Shown here: in pieces, positions 16,442-25,700 of the stretch
How the letters are laid out: each line of letters opens with the position of its first letter
How positions within the stretch are numbered: position 1 is the first letter of the stretch
Assembly: GCA_016281815.1 (NCBI GenBank)
Contig: JAEEJK010000075.1
Span: 34,936 to 98,935, forward strand
DNA: 64,000 nucleotides
From: Prevotella sp.
GTDB lineage: Bacteria; Bacteroidota; Bacteroidia; Bacteroidales; Bacteroidaceae
Direction: 5' to 3'
Made by a program: the position numbers and the translations under genes
The notes under the pieces: generated by a model
Told to the model about the DNA's origin: nothing
Database searches by the model: none
What the model saw: the letters and a program-made list of their open reading frames with translations, nothing else

Positions 16442-19400
16442 ATGAAAACAATACCCACCTATAGACATTTTATTTCACGGGCGGCGATGGCGCTGTTTGT
16501 GATGCTGCTTCCGACCCTCTCTGCGTGGGCCGACTATGGCGGCAGGTGCGGCACTGCTCTTTGGTACAAATATCAAACATCCACTCAGACATTGACGATT
16601 TATAAGTCGACAGAGGATCCTACAGGTTCTATGTATGACTATACTGATGATGATAGTCATGCGGCTCCTTGGAAAAGCAGCAGAGGAGAAATAAAAAAGG
16701 TCGTCATCGATGCTGATGTGACGGACATTGGTCGTTATGCTTTCTACAACTGCACCGCCTTAACCGATGTAACCATTGCCAGCACCGTGACAAGCATCGA
16801 GAATGGTGCTTTCAACAACTGTATAGCTTTGACTTCCATTAAGCTACCTGACGGAGTGACACGTATTGGCAACGCGGCCTTCAGCAACTGCTGGCGACTG
16901 TCCTCCATCACCGTACCCAGGACAATGGTGACCATCGAGGATTATGCTTTTTATGACTGTAAGGCACTGACCTCGTTTGCCTTCCCCTCGGGTGTTACGA
17001 ACATCAGCGGAGGTGTTTTCAAAGGATGCACCAGCCTGGCCACTTTCACCATCCCCGACGGAGTGACAAGCGTCGGCCAAAGTGCCTTTCAGGGTTGCAC
17101 CGCTTTGGAGAACATCTCCATTCCCAACTCGGTGATGAGCATCGGCAAATGTGCCTTTTTGGGTTGCACCTCCTTGGCGAGTGTAGTCATCCCAGATGGT
17201 GTGACATACATTGGTGAGCATGCCTTTACATACTGTACCTCTATGACGGACCTCACTATCTCTGGTTCTGTAACGGGCATAGCTTGGAATGTTTTTTGCA
17301 GATGTTCTGCTCTTTCTTCTGTCTATTGCTATGCCACAACACCCCCGGGTATAGGTGGTGGCGTATTTGGGTCAAATGCCTCTGGCCGTAAAATCTATGT
17401 GCCTGAAGAAAGCCTGACAGCCTATCAGGAAAGTTGGAGCGACTACAGAAATGACATCGTAGGCATTCCCGTCTATACCATCACCTTATCTGTCTCGCCT
17501 GACGAGACCTTCGGCTCCGCCACCGTCTCTTCCACCGTAGCGGCTCAGGGCGACAAGGTGACGCTGACCGCCATGCCCAAGGAGGGCTGTCGGTTCATTT
17601 GGTGGGAAAGCACGGGCGGCGCAGTCATCACCAAACCATCCACCGAGCATACCACGCTCACTATGCCCAAGAAGAATGTGACCCTCACGGCGTTGTTCTG
17701 TGGTACGGAGGACAACCCCGACACCCATACCCTGGCGCTTGATCCCAACGATGGAGATCCTATGGGTGGGGTAAGAATATACCGTGATATCAAATCCTAC
17801 AAACTGCCCACCTGCACCCGCACAGGCTATTATTTCCTTGGCTGGGCAACATCGGCGGCGGGCGACCCGGCTTATCAGGCTGGAGAGACGGTCTATCTGG
17901 AGGGCGATCTCACACTCTATGCTATATGGATAAAGATTCCCGCGGAACTGCTCGACGACGCGCAAAACGCCAGTACCATCAATAAACTCCAAAAACTCGG
18001 TGCCATTGACGTAAAAATATGTGGACGGTCACTCTACAAGGATGGCTACTGGAACACGCTGTGTCTGCCTTTCTCACTTGATAACCTCACGGGTACACCA
18101 CTCGAAGGCTTCACGGTGAAGGAACTCGACACTGCAACCAAAAATGATGGTCACAAGACAGGGTCTGAAAACGGTACGCTCTACCTGAACTTCAAGGATG
18201 CCACGAGCATTGAGGCGGGCAAGCCGTATCTCGTAGGGTTTATTCCGGATCTTGTCATTAGTTCAGAGGCAGAGTGGAACACCTTTGCCCAAAGCGTGAC
18301 CAACGGAACGTCGTACGCAGGCGAAGTAGTGAGACTTGATGCCGACATCAGCGTATCGACAATGGCGGGCAAGGAAGGATATCCCTTCAAGGGTATGTTC
18401 GACGGCAACGGCCACACCATCAATGTCAATCTCAGTGGAGGCGGTCAGGGCCTGGCTTTCTTCTATGCCATCGAGGGTGCAACTATACAGAACGTGAAAG
18501 TCACGGGAGGTGTCACTTCCAGCAATCACCGTCCCGCCACTTTCGCAGCGTTTGTAGAAGGCAGCAGCACCATCAGGAACTGTTGGAGTTCTGTGGACAT
18601 CGTCTCGACAAAGACCAGCGATTGGATAGATGGCGGTGCCTTGGTGGGTCGTGTCAGTGCTGGCGCCATACTCACGATGACAGACTGCGCTTTCACCGGT
18701 TCGGTGACTTACACCTCCACTGGCACTACGGGCGGTGGCATGGTGGGCTACACGCAACCCGGCGCCACTGCCAACCTGACGAACTGCCTCTTCAGTCCCT
18801 CGGCACTCACACTGTCGGTCAATGCCTACAATCCTTCCGTCTTCGTCTCAGGTGATGAGCGCGGCAACCTGAGCAACTGCTATTACAATGACGTGGCAAA
18901 GCAATCCGTACTCGCGAAAGAGGGCCTCGAGGCCACCTACATGAGCGCCGCCGAACTTGCCTTAGCCCTCGGCTCCAATTGGGTGGTAAGCGGCAGCAAT
19001 GTTGTACCTGTCTGTTCCGCTGATATCACTGACCCGATATTTAAAGGTATAACTATCAAAAGTGCTGCCTCGACATCCGTCACCAGCGAGGATGGTACGG
19101 TGAATTTCACAGGCAGTTGTAACCCTGTCACCTCTTCCGCCCCCAACATTTTCTATATCGGTGCCGACAACATGCTTGAGCAACCGAGTGCTGCCACGAC
19201 CATCAATGCTTTCCGCGCCTGGTTCCGGTTGACGCCTTCCAACTTGGGTGATGTGAACGGCGAAGGTGCCATCACCGTGACTGATGTGATGATGTTGGTG
19301 AATTATGTCCTGAAGAATGCGAACGATAGTTTCATCGTAGAGAATGCCGATATCAATGGCGATGACAAGATTTCCGTGACTGACGTGATGGTGCTGGTGA

Positions 19401-19486
19401 AAATGGTGCTTCAGGGCAACCAGAGCATCTCCAAAATCATCGTCAATGGTGCAGACGGCATCTCCTTCGGCGGCGGTGAGCCTTGA
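16442..19486 (+). CDS. BspA-like leucine-rich-repeat surface protein with dockerin repeats
   Basis: A 1014-aa secreted protein (signal peptide ~1-30, ending AWA). Residues ~85-330 are TpLRR/LRR_5 repeats ('LTDVTIASTVTSIENGAFNNC' and successors), the fold of the adhesin BspA. Residues ~340-420 resemble an InlB B-repeat ('GCRFIWWESTGG...LTMPKKNVTLTALF'). Residues ~425-495 match the Listeria-Bacteroides repeat ('CTRTGYYFLGWATSAAG...LYAIW'). Residues ~600-840 are GLUG-like, mixed beta. Residues ~936-995 are two dockerin repeats (GDVNGEGAITVTDVMMLVNY; ADINGDDKISVTDVMVLVKM). Likely a surface adhesin or glycan-binding protein that may join a cohesin partner. The start was chosen at the ATG giving the signal peptide. 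Confidence 0.8.
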   Translation: MKTIPTYRHFISRAAMALFVMLLPTLSAWADYGGRCGTALWYKYQTSTQTLTIYKSTEDPTGSMYDYTDDDSHAAPWKSSRGEIKKVVIDADVTDIGRYAFYNCTALTDVTIASTVTSIENGAFNNCIALTSIKLPDGVTRIGNAAFSNCWRLSSITVPRTMVTIEDYAFYDCKALTSFAFPSGVTNISGGVFKGCTSLATFTIPDGVTSVGQSAFQGCTALENISIPNSVMSIGKCAFLGCTSLASVVIPDGVTYIGEHAFTYCTSMTDLTISGSVTGIAWNVFCRCSALSSVYCYATTPPGIGGGVFGSNASGRKIYVPEESLTAYQESWSDYRNDIVGIPVYTITLSVSPDETFGSATVSSTVAAQGDKVTLTAMPKEGCRFIWWESTGGAVITKPSTEHTTLTMPKKNVTLTALFCGTEDNPDTHTLALDPNDGDPMGGVRIYRDIKSYKLPTCTRTGYYFLGWATSAAGDPAYQAGETVYLEGDLTLYAIWIKIPAELLDDAQNASTINKLQKLGAIDVKICGRSLYKDGYWNTLCLPFSLDNLTGTPLEGFTVKELDTATKNDGHKTGSENGTLYLNFKDATSIEAGKPYLVGFIPDLVISSEAEWNTFAQSVTNGTSYAGEVVRLDADISVSTMAGKEGYPFKGMFDGNGHTINVNLSGGGQGLAFFYAIEGATIQNVKVTGGVTSSNHRPATFAAFVEGSSTIRNCWSSVDIVSTKTSDWIDGGALVGRVSAGAILTMTDCAFTGSVTYTSTGTTGGGMVGYTQPGATANLTNCLFSPSALTLSVNAYNPSVFVSGDERGNLSNCYYNDVAKQSVLAKEGLEATYMSAAELALALGSNWVVSGSNVVPVCSADITDPIFKGITIKSAASTSVTSEDGTVNFTGSCNPVTSSAPNIFYIGADNMLEQPSAATTINAFRAWFRLTPSNLGDVNGEGAITVTDVMMLVNYVLKNANDSFIVENADINGDDKISVTDVMVLVKMVLQGNQSISKIIVNGADGISFGGGEP

Positions 19487-19549
19487 ATAATGGCTGCACC
19501 TTCAATATAATTTCAACACAAAGATACAGAGGCACAGAGGAAATATTCT

Positions 19550-19890
19550 AAAAAGACTATGTTTCTCTGTGCCACACTTCTTTTTCGCCCTTTTTGCGAA
19601 TGCCTTGGCGTTTTTTGATCCTCTCTCCATATCAGTTGGTGTGTACCTCTGCTCCTCTGTGTTGAAATATCATACATCCTTTTTACTCCTTTTTGTGAGT
19701 GCCTTGGCACTTTTTATTTCTTGAATGCCAACGCTTAAAAAATTTTATACTTTTTCTTCTTTTTTCCTAAGCGGAGCGGTTTTTGATCTCCTCTTCATAC
19801 AGCAAAACAAGCAATTATAATCTCTGTGCCTCTGTAACTCTGTGTTGATATAAGAATAGGATGCGGCTCGGCAATGAAAATAAATGCTAA
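19550..19890 (+). repeat. left arm of a long inverted repeat carrying a promoter
   Basis: The 457-nt gap 19487-19943 is repeat DNA. CACAGAG-type tandem units (19509-19545 and, inverted, 19640-19670) surround the arm. The arm holds 'gcgaatgccttggcg', 'cctaagcggagcggtttttg', 'ctctgtgcctctgtaactct' and 'ggatgcggctcggcaat'. The same landmarks occur in reverse order and orientation at 22266-22500, near identical for the last ~60 bp. A third, more diverged copy is at 27897-28090. Confidence 0.75.
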
Positions 19891-19895
19891 TTTAT

Positions 19896-19927
19896 TTTGC
19901 ATTGCTCTCGCCTTTCACTATCTTTGC
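19896..19927 (+). promoter_or_regulatory. consensus promoter facing into the two-gene island
   Basis: TTTG (19896-19899), 19-nt spacer, TATCTTTGC (19919-19927): an exact match to the Bacteroides consensus. The start would be near 19934, leaving a leader of only ~10 nt before the ATG at 19944. Confidence 0.8.
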
Positions 19928-19943
19928 AGAAAAATTGGGACTT

Positions 19944-20165
19944 ATGTTAAACGCATTGTTAGGATTGGCGGCATTTGTCGCCGTGGCACTCATCGGTTGG
20001 GCCATTGCCGAACTGAAGGGAAAGACCTGTAATTACGAACAGAACGAGGACGAGAAGCGTGTTGACGAACAACTGGCTGACGCGCTCCACAAAAACGGAT
20101 TTACGGAGATGGACATCAATGATGTCGTCCGCAACATCAGCACCAAAGGCTTCGACGCTATCTAA
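19944..20165 (+). CDS. small membrane-anchored protein of unknown function
   Basis: A 73-aa protein. One hydrophobic segment (residues ~2-22, LNALLGLAAFVAVALIGWAIA) is followed by a charged soluble tail ending 'GFTEMDINDVVRNISTKGFDAI'. The ATG at 19944 is preferred over an upstream in-frame start because it lies 17 nt after a consensus -7 box. I do not recognise it. It converges with the larger membrane-protein gene at 20257-22122. Both genes are driven by near-identical promoter regions within the arms of one inverted repeat, suggesting a functional pair. Confidence 0.6.
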   Translation: MLNALLGLAAFVAVALIGWAIAELKGKTCNYEQNEDEKRVDEQLADALHKNGFTEMDINDVVRNISTKGFDAI

Positions 20166-20180
20166 GTCTTGAACTTATAC

Positions 20181-20252
20181 GACACAGAGGCACGGAGATA
20201 CGGAGATTTTTATCTTCCTTTGTATCTCTGTGTCTTTGTGTCTCTGTGTTGT
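20181..20252. terminator. bidirectional hairpin between convergent genes, built of CACAGAG repeats
   Basis: ACACAGAGGCACGGAGATAC (20182-20201) pairs with the inverse at 20222-20241 with three G-U-tolerant differences, around a loop that itself pairs (ggaga...tcttcc). It fills the 91-nt gap between two stop codons. Confidence 0.6.
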
Positions 20253-20256
20253 CTGC

Positions 20257-22122
20257 TTAGGGGTGCGGTTGTGCAGCAGGTGTAGGGGCGGTAGTCGGAG
20301 TCCCCGTGCCAGGCTTGATGGCATCGCTGGTGGGCAGCAGTTTCTCGGACAGTTTCTCGTAGAGCAACTGCACGTCAAGACTGTTGCGGTCGTCAGTGAT
20401 CACCTGCTGGAACACCTCACGTGCTATGGGAGAGTGGATGTTGTTGGGGATGATGACATCGCTCCAAATCTTGCTCCACCACTCGTTGTTGATTACCTTG
20501 CTGCTGTAATTCTTCATCCTTATCTCGCTGATGCGCCCATTGAAGATCGTGTTGAGCACGTCCATGTACTTGTCGCTCTTGATGGAGTCCTTGCGCCATA
20601 CGTTGTTGTTCTGCAGGTAGGTACGGTCGATGCCCTCGAGTGTCACCTGGTCGCGTTCGTCGATGATGATGCCGACATCCGAACCGTCCTCTTTGTCCAT
20701 TGTGGTCACCACACCCTCTTCGCTCACGATGGGTTTCGGCTTCTCTTTCTTCTCTGTCGGGATGAATTGTTCCATAGGCCATGGCCAATGGCGGGTCGCC
20801 AGCCAGCAGACCATGGCGTAGGCCAACAGCGAGAAGGCGACCATGGCGAGGAACTTGAACAGCCTGAGGATGTTCTTGGAGGTTTGGGTGAGTTTGCGTG
20901 GGATGTACATGCGGTAGGAACCGCCTTCTTTCTTCACCTTGTAACCCTTCACCTTCCCCTCTTTGAGTTGGTTGAAAAGCCGCTCGTTGGTGCCCACGTC
21001 GACAGAAGCCTCGATGGGCCTGCCATCGCTGAAGTCGAGAGTCACATGGGTGATGTCGTGCTGCGGTTCGGGATAGAACACATACTCCTGTTGCTTGACG
21101 ATGCCCGGTGTCACCTGAATCCTCGCGTCCTTGAAGCCTTCGCCCGTGAAGGTGATGAGTCCCGCGTCGTTGATATTGTCCTCATAGACCTTGATGAGAT
21201 AGCACCCATTGGCGTCGGGCATCACCTGCTCGCCATTGTAGCGGACAATGCTGCTGCGGTAATGTCTTCCGTTGTGCTTGACGAAGAATTTCAGTTCGTA
21301 GTAGAACTTGATGGTGCGCTCATCGATGCGGATGGCGTTGACCGACGAGTCGTAGTAACCATAGCGGCTGGGCTTGGCGACATCGCCTTGCACGTTGATT
21401 GTCATGGGCAGCATGCCCTCCTTGCCCTTGAGGCTGATTCGCGTGGTCTCTCCCTCTTTCACCTCACCATATTCGTATCCCTGCGGGGAGAGAATTTTGA
21501 AGGTGCGCAGCACGAGGGTGTGGATATGCTTGCATGCCTGCGGACGCACGGGGTGCACGTTCTCGCCGACGAGGTAGATGAGGGATGTCTGTTGGAAGAA
21601 TTTCTGGTCAGGGAACCGTAGCAGCGTGGCGATTTCTCCCCTCGTCTTATAGTTCATATAATAGGTGAGGGCGCTGTCTTCGTGGGGCTTGGCGACAGGT
21701 AGCGGCGCAGGTGCTCCCGGTTTGGCGTTGGCCGTCAACTGACTGTGTATGTCCTTGACGGCAGTCGCAAACTGGTTGTTCTCGCGGGGTTTTGTTGTTG
21801 ATGCCGGCAGTTGGGCGTATGCCTTGGCCAAGTCGTCGAGAGCATCGAGGAGTTGGTTGCCGTCAATGGTTTTCTGAGAGACATTCACCAGGATGGCACA
21901 TTCCAAAAATCCGTCGGCGATGGCTTTGATGACGGACACCTGCATGTTCTGTCCGTCGGGATAGATATTGATACGGTAGGCCTTGTCGGTGCTGATGTTC
22001 GCCATGTCGGCCTTGCAATTGCGCAGCCTGAAATCATAAGCAGACTCAGCGGGGTAAGCGATGACGGGTACCAGACTTTCCTGGTTGAGTTGTTTGTTGA
22101 TGTTGATGCGAATCGGTTCCAT
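20257..22122 (-). CDS. conserved-looking inner-membrane protein of unknown function
   Basis: A 621-aa protein. The start at 22122 (MEPIRININKQLNQESLVPV) is chosen because a consensus promoter lies 37 nt upstream; the longer frame reads only repeat DNA. There is no signal peptide. Residues ~1-425 are soluble and mixed alpha/beta, with a Pro/Ala-rich linker near 125-145. One membrane span lies at ~438-460 (LFKFLAMVAFSLLAYAMVCWLA). A charged domain of ~150 residues follows, with a Pro/Thr/Ala-rich end. Topology therefore resembles a sensor or scaffold with two soluble domains. I recognise no family and claim no function. Its convergent neighbour is a 73-aa membrane protein. Confidence 0.65.
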   Translation of the reverse strand: MEPIRININKQLNQESLVPVIAYPAESAYDFRLRNCKADMANISTDKAYRINIYPDGQNMQVSVIKAIADGFLECAILVNVSQKTIDGNQLLDALDDLAKAYAQLPASTTKPRENNQFATAVKDIHSQLTANAKPGAPAPLPVAKPHEDSALTYYMNYKTRGEIATLLRFPDQKFFQQTSLIYLVGENVHPVRPQACKHIHTLVLRTFKILSPQGYEYGEVKEGETTRISLKGKEGMLPMTINVQGDVAKPSRYGYYDSSVNAIRIDERTIKFYYELKFFVKHNGRHYRSSIVRYNGEQVMPDANGCYLIKVYEDNINDAGLITFTGEGFKDARIQVTPGIVKQQEYVFYPEPQHDITHVTLDFSDGRPIEASVDVGTNERLFNQLKEGKVKGYKVKKEGGSYRMYIPRKLTQTSKNILRLFKFLAMVAFSLLAYAMVCWLATRHWPWPMEQFIPTEKKEKPKPIVSEEGVVTTMDKEDGSDVGIIIDERDQVTLEGIDRTYLQNNNVWRKDSIKSDKYMDVLNTIFNGRISEIRMKNYSSKVINNEWWSKIWSDVIIPNNIHSPIAREVFQQVITDDRNSLDVQLLYEKLSEKLLPTSDAIKPGTGTPTTAPTPAAQPHP

Positions 22123-22158
22123 TTTTGCCCAATATGAAAGATTTTCTCCAATCTTCTG

Positions 22159-22190
22159 CAAAGATAGTGAAAGGCGAAGACAATACAAAA
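22159..22190 (-). promoter_or_regulatory. consensus promoter of the 621-aa membrane-protein gene
   Basis: On the minus strand: TTTG (22190-22187), 19-nt spacer, TATCTTTGC (22167-22159). A decayed tandem copy of the same ~85-bp block lies just upstream (22205-22290, 'tcaaagatagtgcaaaccgaag'), so the promoter region is duplicated. Confidence 0.8.
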
Positions 22191-22265
22191 AGAATTCATT
22201 CTTTTTTATTGTTGAGCCGCATCCTATCTTCGACCGGAGGTCAAAGATAGTGCAAACCGAAGACA

Positions 22266-22500
22266 ATACAAAAAGAATTGTTTCTTTTTTATTGCCGAGC
22301 CGCATCCTATTCTTATATCAACACAGAGTTACAGAGACATAGAGATTATAATTGTTTGTTTTGTTGTAAGAAGAGATGATCAAAAACCGCTCCGCTTAGG
22401 AAAAAAGAAGAAAAACATTTTTGGATGCCGTTCGGTAAACGCTGCTGCTTGCGAAAAAACGCCAAGGCGTTCGCAAAAAGGGCAAAAAAGTGTGGCTTAA
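22266..22500 (-). repeat. right arm of the long inverted repeat
   Basis: Reverse-complement counterpart of 19550-19890: attgccgagccgcatcc, acagagttacagagac, aaccgctccgcttagg, cgccaaggcgttcgc in this order. The remaining part of the gap to 22771 is the composite hairpin repeat described next. Confidence 0.75.
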
Positions 22501-22574
22501 AAGATTGGTCATGAGGAATTGAATATCAGTGATTTGCTTTATGCATGTCCGAACAACTTGAAGAAGTTGAATTA

Positions 22575-22766
22575 AAGGAAAATTAGATGGACTATTAATG
22601 GCAATTATATGTTAAGAAAATTATTTACATCAATTCCCATTAATAGTCCATTTAATTTCCCATGAATTCTTTTCGTGTCCTTTTTCGTGTCCTTTCGTGG
22701 TTCCCCTCCCTCTCCTTTGGAGAGGGCCGGGGTGAGGTTTTCTTTGGAGAGGGCCGGGGAGAGGTT
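22575..22766 (-). repeat. composite 3'-end repeat: AT-rich hairpin, cgtgtcc units, GC-rich palindromes
   Basis: A long hairpin (left arm 22581-22606 with gatggactattaatgg; right arm 22632-22657 with ccattaatagtcca) is followed by 'tttcgtgtcctttcgtggttcc' units (22669-22704) and a GC-rich palindrome CCCTCTCC/GGAGAGGG (22708-22726). A half copy (22746-22764) stops 7 nt from the stop codon at 22772. The same order occurs at 28165-28372. Confidence 0.8.
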
Positions 22767-22771
22767 TTTCT

Positions 22772-25700
22772 TTATCTCACCACCACCTTCTTCCCGTTGC
22801 GGATGTAGACGCCGCGGGTCGGGGTGGCTACCTTCTGGCCCTGCGTGGTGTACCAGTCACCGTCGGAGGCATCCGAACCGATGCTGTCGATGCCCGTGGC
22901 GATGCCGCTGACATCAGAGAGCAGGAAGGTGTTGGTAAAATAGTCCACCACCTGGATGTCGCTTACGGCGACGTCACCATGGTGGCTGCCTTTCACATTC
23001 AGGCGCACTAAGTCGGTGCAGGAGTTGCCGAACGGCAGGCCGCTGGCGCCGTAGACCACCACGCGGTACTGTCCGTTGCCCAGGTCGCTGGTCTGCACGA
23101 TGTGGCCGTTGCTGCGCGACGACACCATCTGCGCGCTTTCCAGTCGGCATCCCTCAGGCAGGGTAAGCATCATCTGCGAGGCCGTGTAGGAACCCGTGCC
23201 CGTGAGGTGCAGTGTCAGTTCGTTGCCCTTGGCTGTCACCGCCATCGCGTCGCTCATCGACTGGTAGGCATTGCGCGGCGCTGACTTGGGACCGCTGTTG
23301 AGCACCAATTTCACGATGCCCATCACATCGGCCACGGTGATTCTGCCGTCATTGTTGATGTCCGCGTTCCTCTCGTTGAACGTGGTCAGCGTCTTGCCCA
23401 GGACCTTGTTCACCGCCAGCATCACATCGGCCACCGTCACGTGACCGTCCTCGTTGGCGTCACCCGGGAGGCCGGCAGTGAAATATCCGCCCTTCCAGAT
23501 GAAGTATCCGTCATACTGCTCGGTGCCATCGGGTGTGAAGTCGTCAGGAGTGATGAGCAAACAGGGATTCTCGGCAGAGGCCACACTCAAGAAGGCGTTG
23601 GGATTGAGATTTCCTGCAGACGCGGGGATGGTGAGTGTCTTCAGACCACTGCAAGAATACAGTAAATAATCTGTCACAATGCCGTTATTGAATGTGAAGC
23701 TGCTCACGTCGAGGCTCGTCAGAGCGTAGCAGTCATAGAACATGGAGTTCATGTCGGTCACATTGGTCGTGTTGAAGCTGCTCACGTCGAGGCTTGTCAG
23801 CTGAGAACAGTACTGGAACATTCTCTGCATGTCAGTTACTTTGGCGGTGTTGAACCCACTCACGTCGAGGCTTGTCAAACGGGTGCACTGTGAGAACATA
23901 TACCTCATGTTGGTCACTTCATCCGTCTTGAGGTTTTTGATGCCTGTGATAGTGGTGAGGTTGGTCATACCGTAGAACCAGCGATAACAGCTTGTGGGGC
24001 GCGCATCAGCGAAGGAAGCGTCGAACAACACAGTTGTCACGGAACTGCGGTTGCTATACCATTCTGGGGCATTGTTTTCTGTGTTCATATTATACACTGT
24101 GCCGGTGCGGAAGGCCTTCTGATTGTCATAGTAGAACGTCAGCGTCTTGCCGTCCGTGGAGCGCACGGCGTATGCCTCCGTTCGGGCCATTTTGAAATAT
24201 CCCCCTTTCCAGATGAAGTATCCGTCATACTGCTCGGCGCCTTCGGGTGTGAAGCCGGCGGGAGTGATGAGCAAACAAGGATTCTCGGCTGAGGCCACAT
24301 CCGAGAAGGCATCGGTGGCGAGGTAGTTGGCAGACGCGGGGATGGTGAGTCGCTTCAGAGGAACTCCGATGATAAGTTGCTCTGACCGCACGATGTTATT
24401 GAAAGTGAATTTGCTCAGGTCGAGGTTCGTCAGGCTGGAGCAGTAAGCAAACATGTATCTCATGTCGGATTTGGGCGCGTTGTTGAACCCGCTCAGGTCG
24501 ACGCTCTTCAGGCTGGAGCATTTATTAAACATGCGAGACATGTTGGTCACCTGATCCGTCTTGAGGTTTCCGATGCCAGTGATGGAAGTAAGGTAGGTCA
24601 TATCATAGAACCAGCGATAACAGCTTGTGGGGCGCGCATCAGCGAAGGAAGCGTCGAACACCACACTCCTCACGGAACTGCTGTTGCTATTCCATCCAGG
24701 GATTTTGTTTCCTGTGTTCAGATTATATTTTGTGCCGCGGCGCAATCCTTTCAAGTTGTCATAGTAGAATGTCAGCGTCGAACCATCAAGCACGGCGTAA
24801 GCCTCCGTGTAAGCCATTTTGAAATATCCCGCCTTCCATTCGAAGAAACCGTTTTCATCAGGCGTCGTGGCTTCATGGGGCACGAAGCCATTGGGATAGT
24901 AAAGAAAGACGGGATTATACGTTCCCACAGCTTCGAAGGCTCCTTCAGGCAGGTTATTGGAGGTGGCAGGGATGGAGAGTGCCTCCAAAGATGTATCGCC
25001 AAGGAATAAGTCCGCTGCCACACCACTATTGAAAGTGAAGCTGCTCAAGTCAAGAATCTTAATACCACTGCAATTGTAGAACATTCGGCTTATGTCGGTC
25101 ACTTTCGAGGTGTCGAACCCGCTCACGTCAATACTTGTCAGCTCGGAGCAGCCAGTGAACATGTAGCTCATATCGGTCACTTTGGACGTGTCGAAATGGC
25201 TCACGTCAATGCTCGTCAAGCTGGAGCAATCATAGAACATGGAATTCATGGTGGTCACCACATCCGTCTTAAGGTTTTTGATGCCTGTGATAGTGGTGAG
25301 GTTGGTCATACCGTAGAACCAGCGATAACAGCTTGTGGAGCGCGCATCAGCGAAGGAAGCGTCGAACACCACAGTCATCACGGAACTGCGGTTTCTATAC
25401 CATTCTGGGGCATTGTTTTCTGTGTTCATATCATACGTGGTGCCCTGCCGCGAAGCCCTCTCAGTGTCGCAGAAGAATGTCAGCGTATTGCCGTCCGTGG
25501 AGAGCACGGCGTACGCCTCCGGAAGTTCGCCATCCCATGAGAAATATCCGCCCTTCCATAGGATATAGCCGTTGCCCTGTGTGGCTCCCTGTGGCGTGAA
25601 ACCGTCGGGGCAGATGAGCGTGCAGGGATTCTCTGTGGATCCCACACCCTCGAAGGCATCCAATGCGAGGTAGTTGGCTGTGGAGTTGATGGTTAGGGTT

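Noticed and set aside
20230..21621. 463-aa plus-strand ORF opposite the 621-aa gene
   Set aside because: Its start lies in CACAGAG repeats, it has no recognisable domains, and the minus strand has a consensus promoter and sensible topology.
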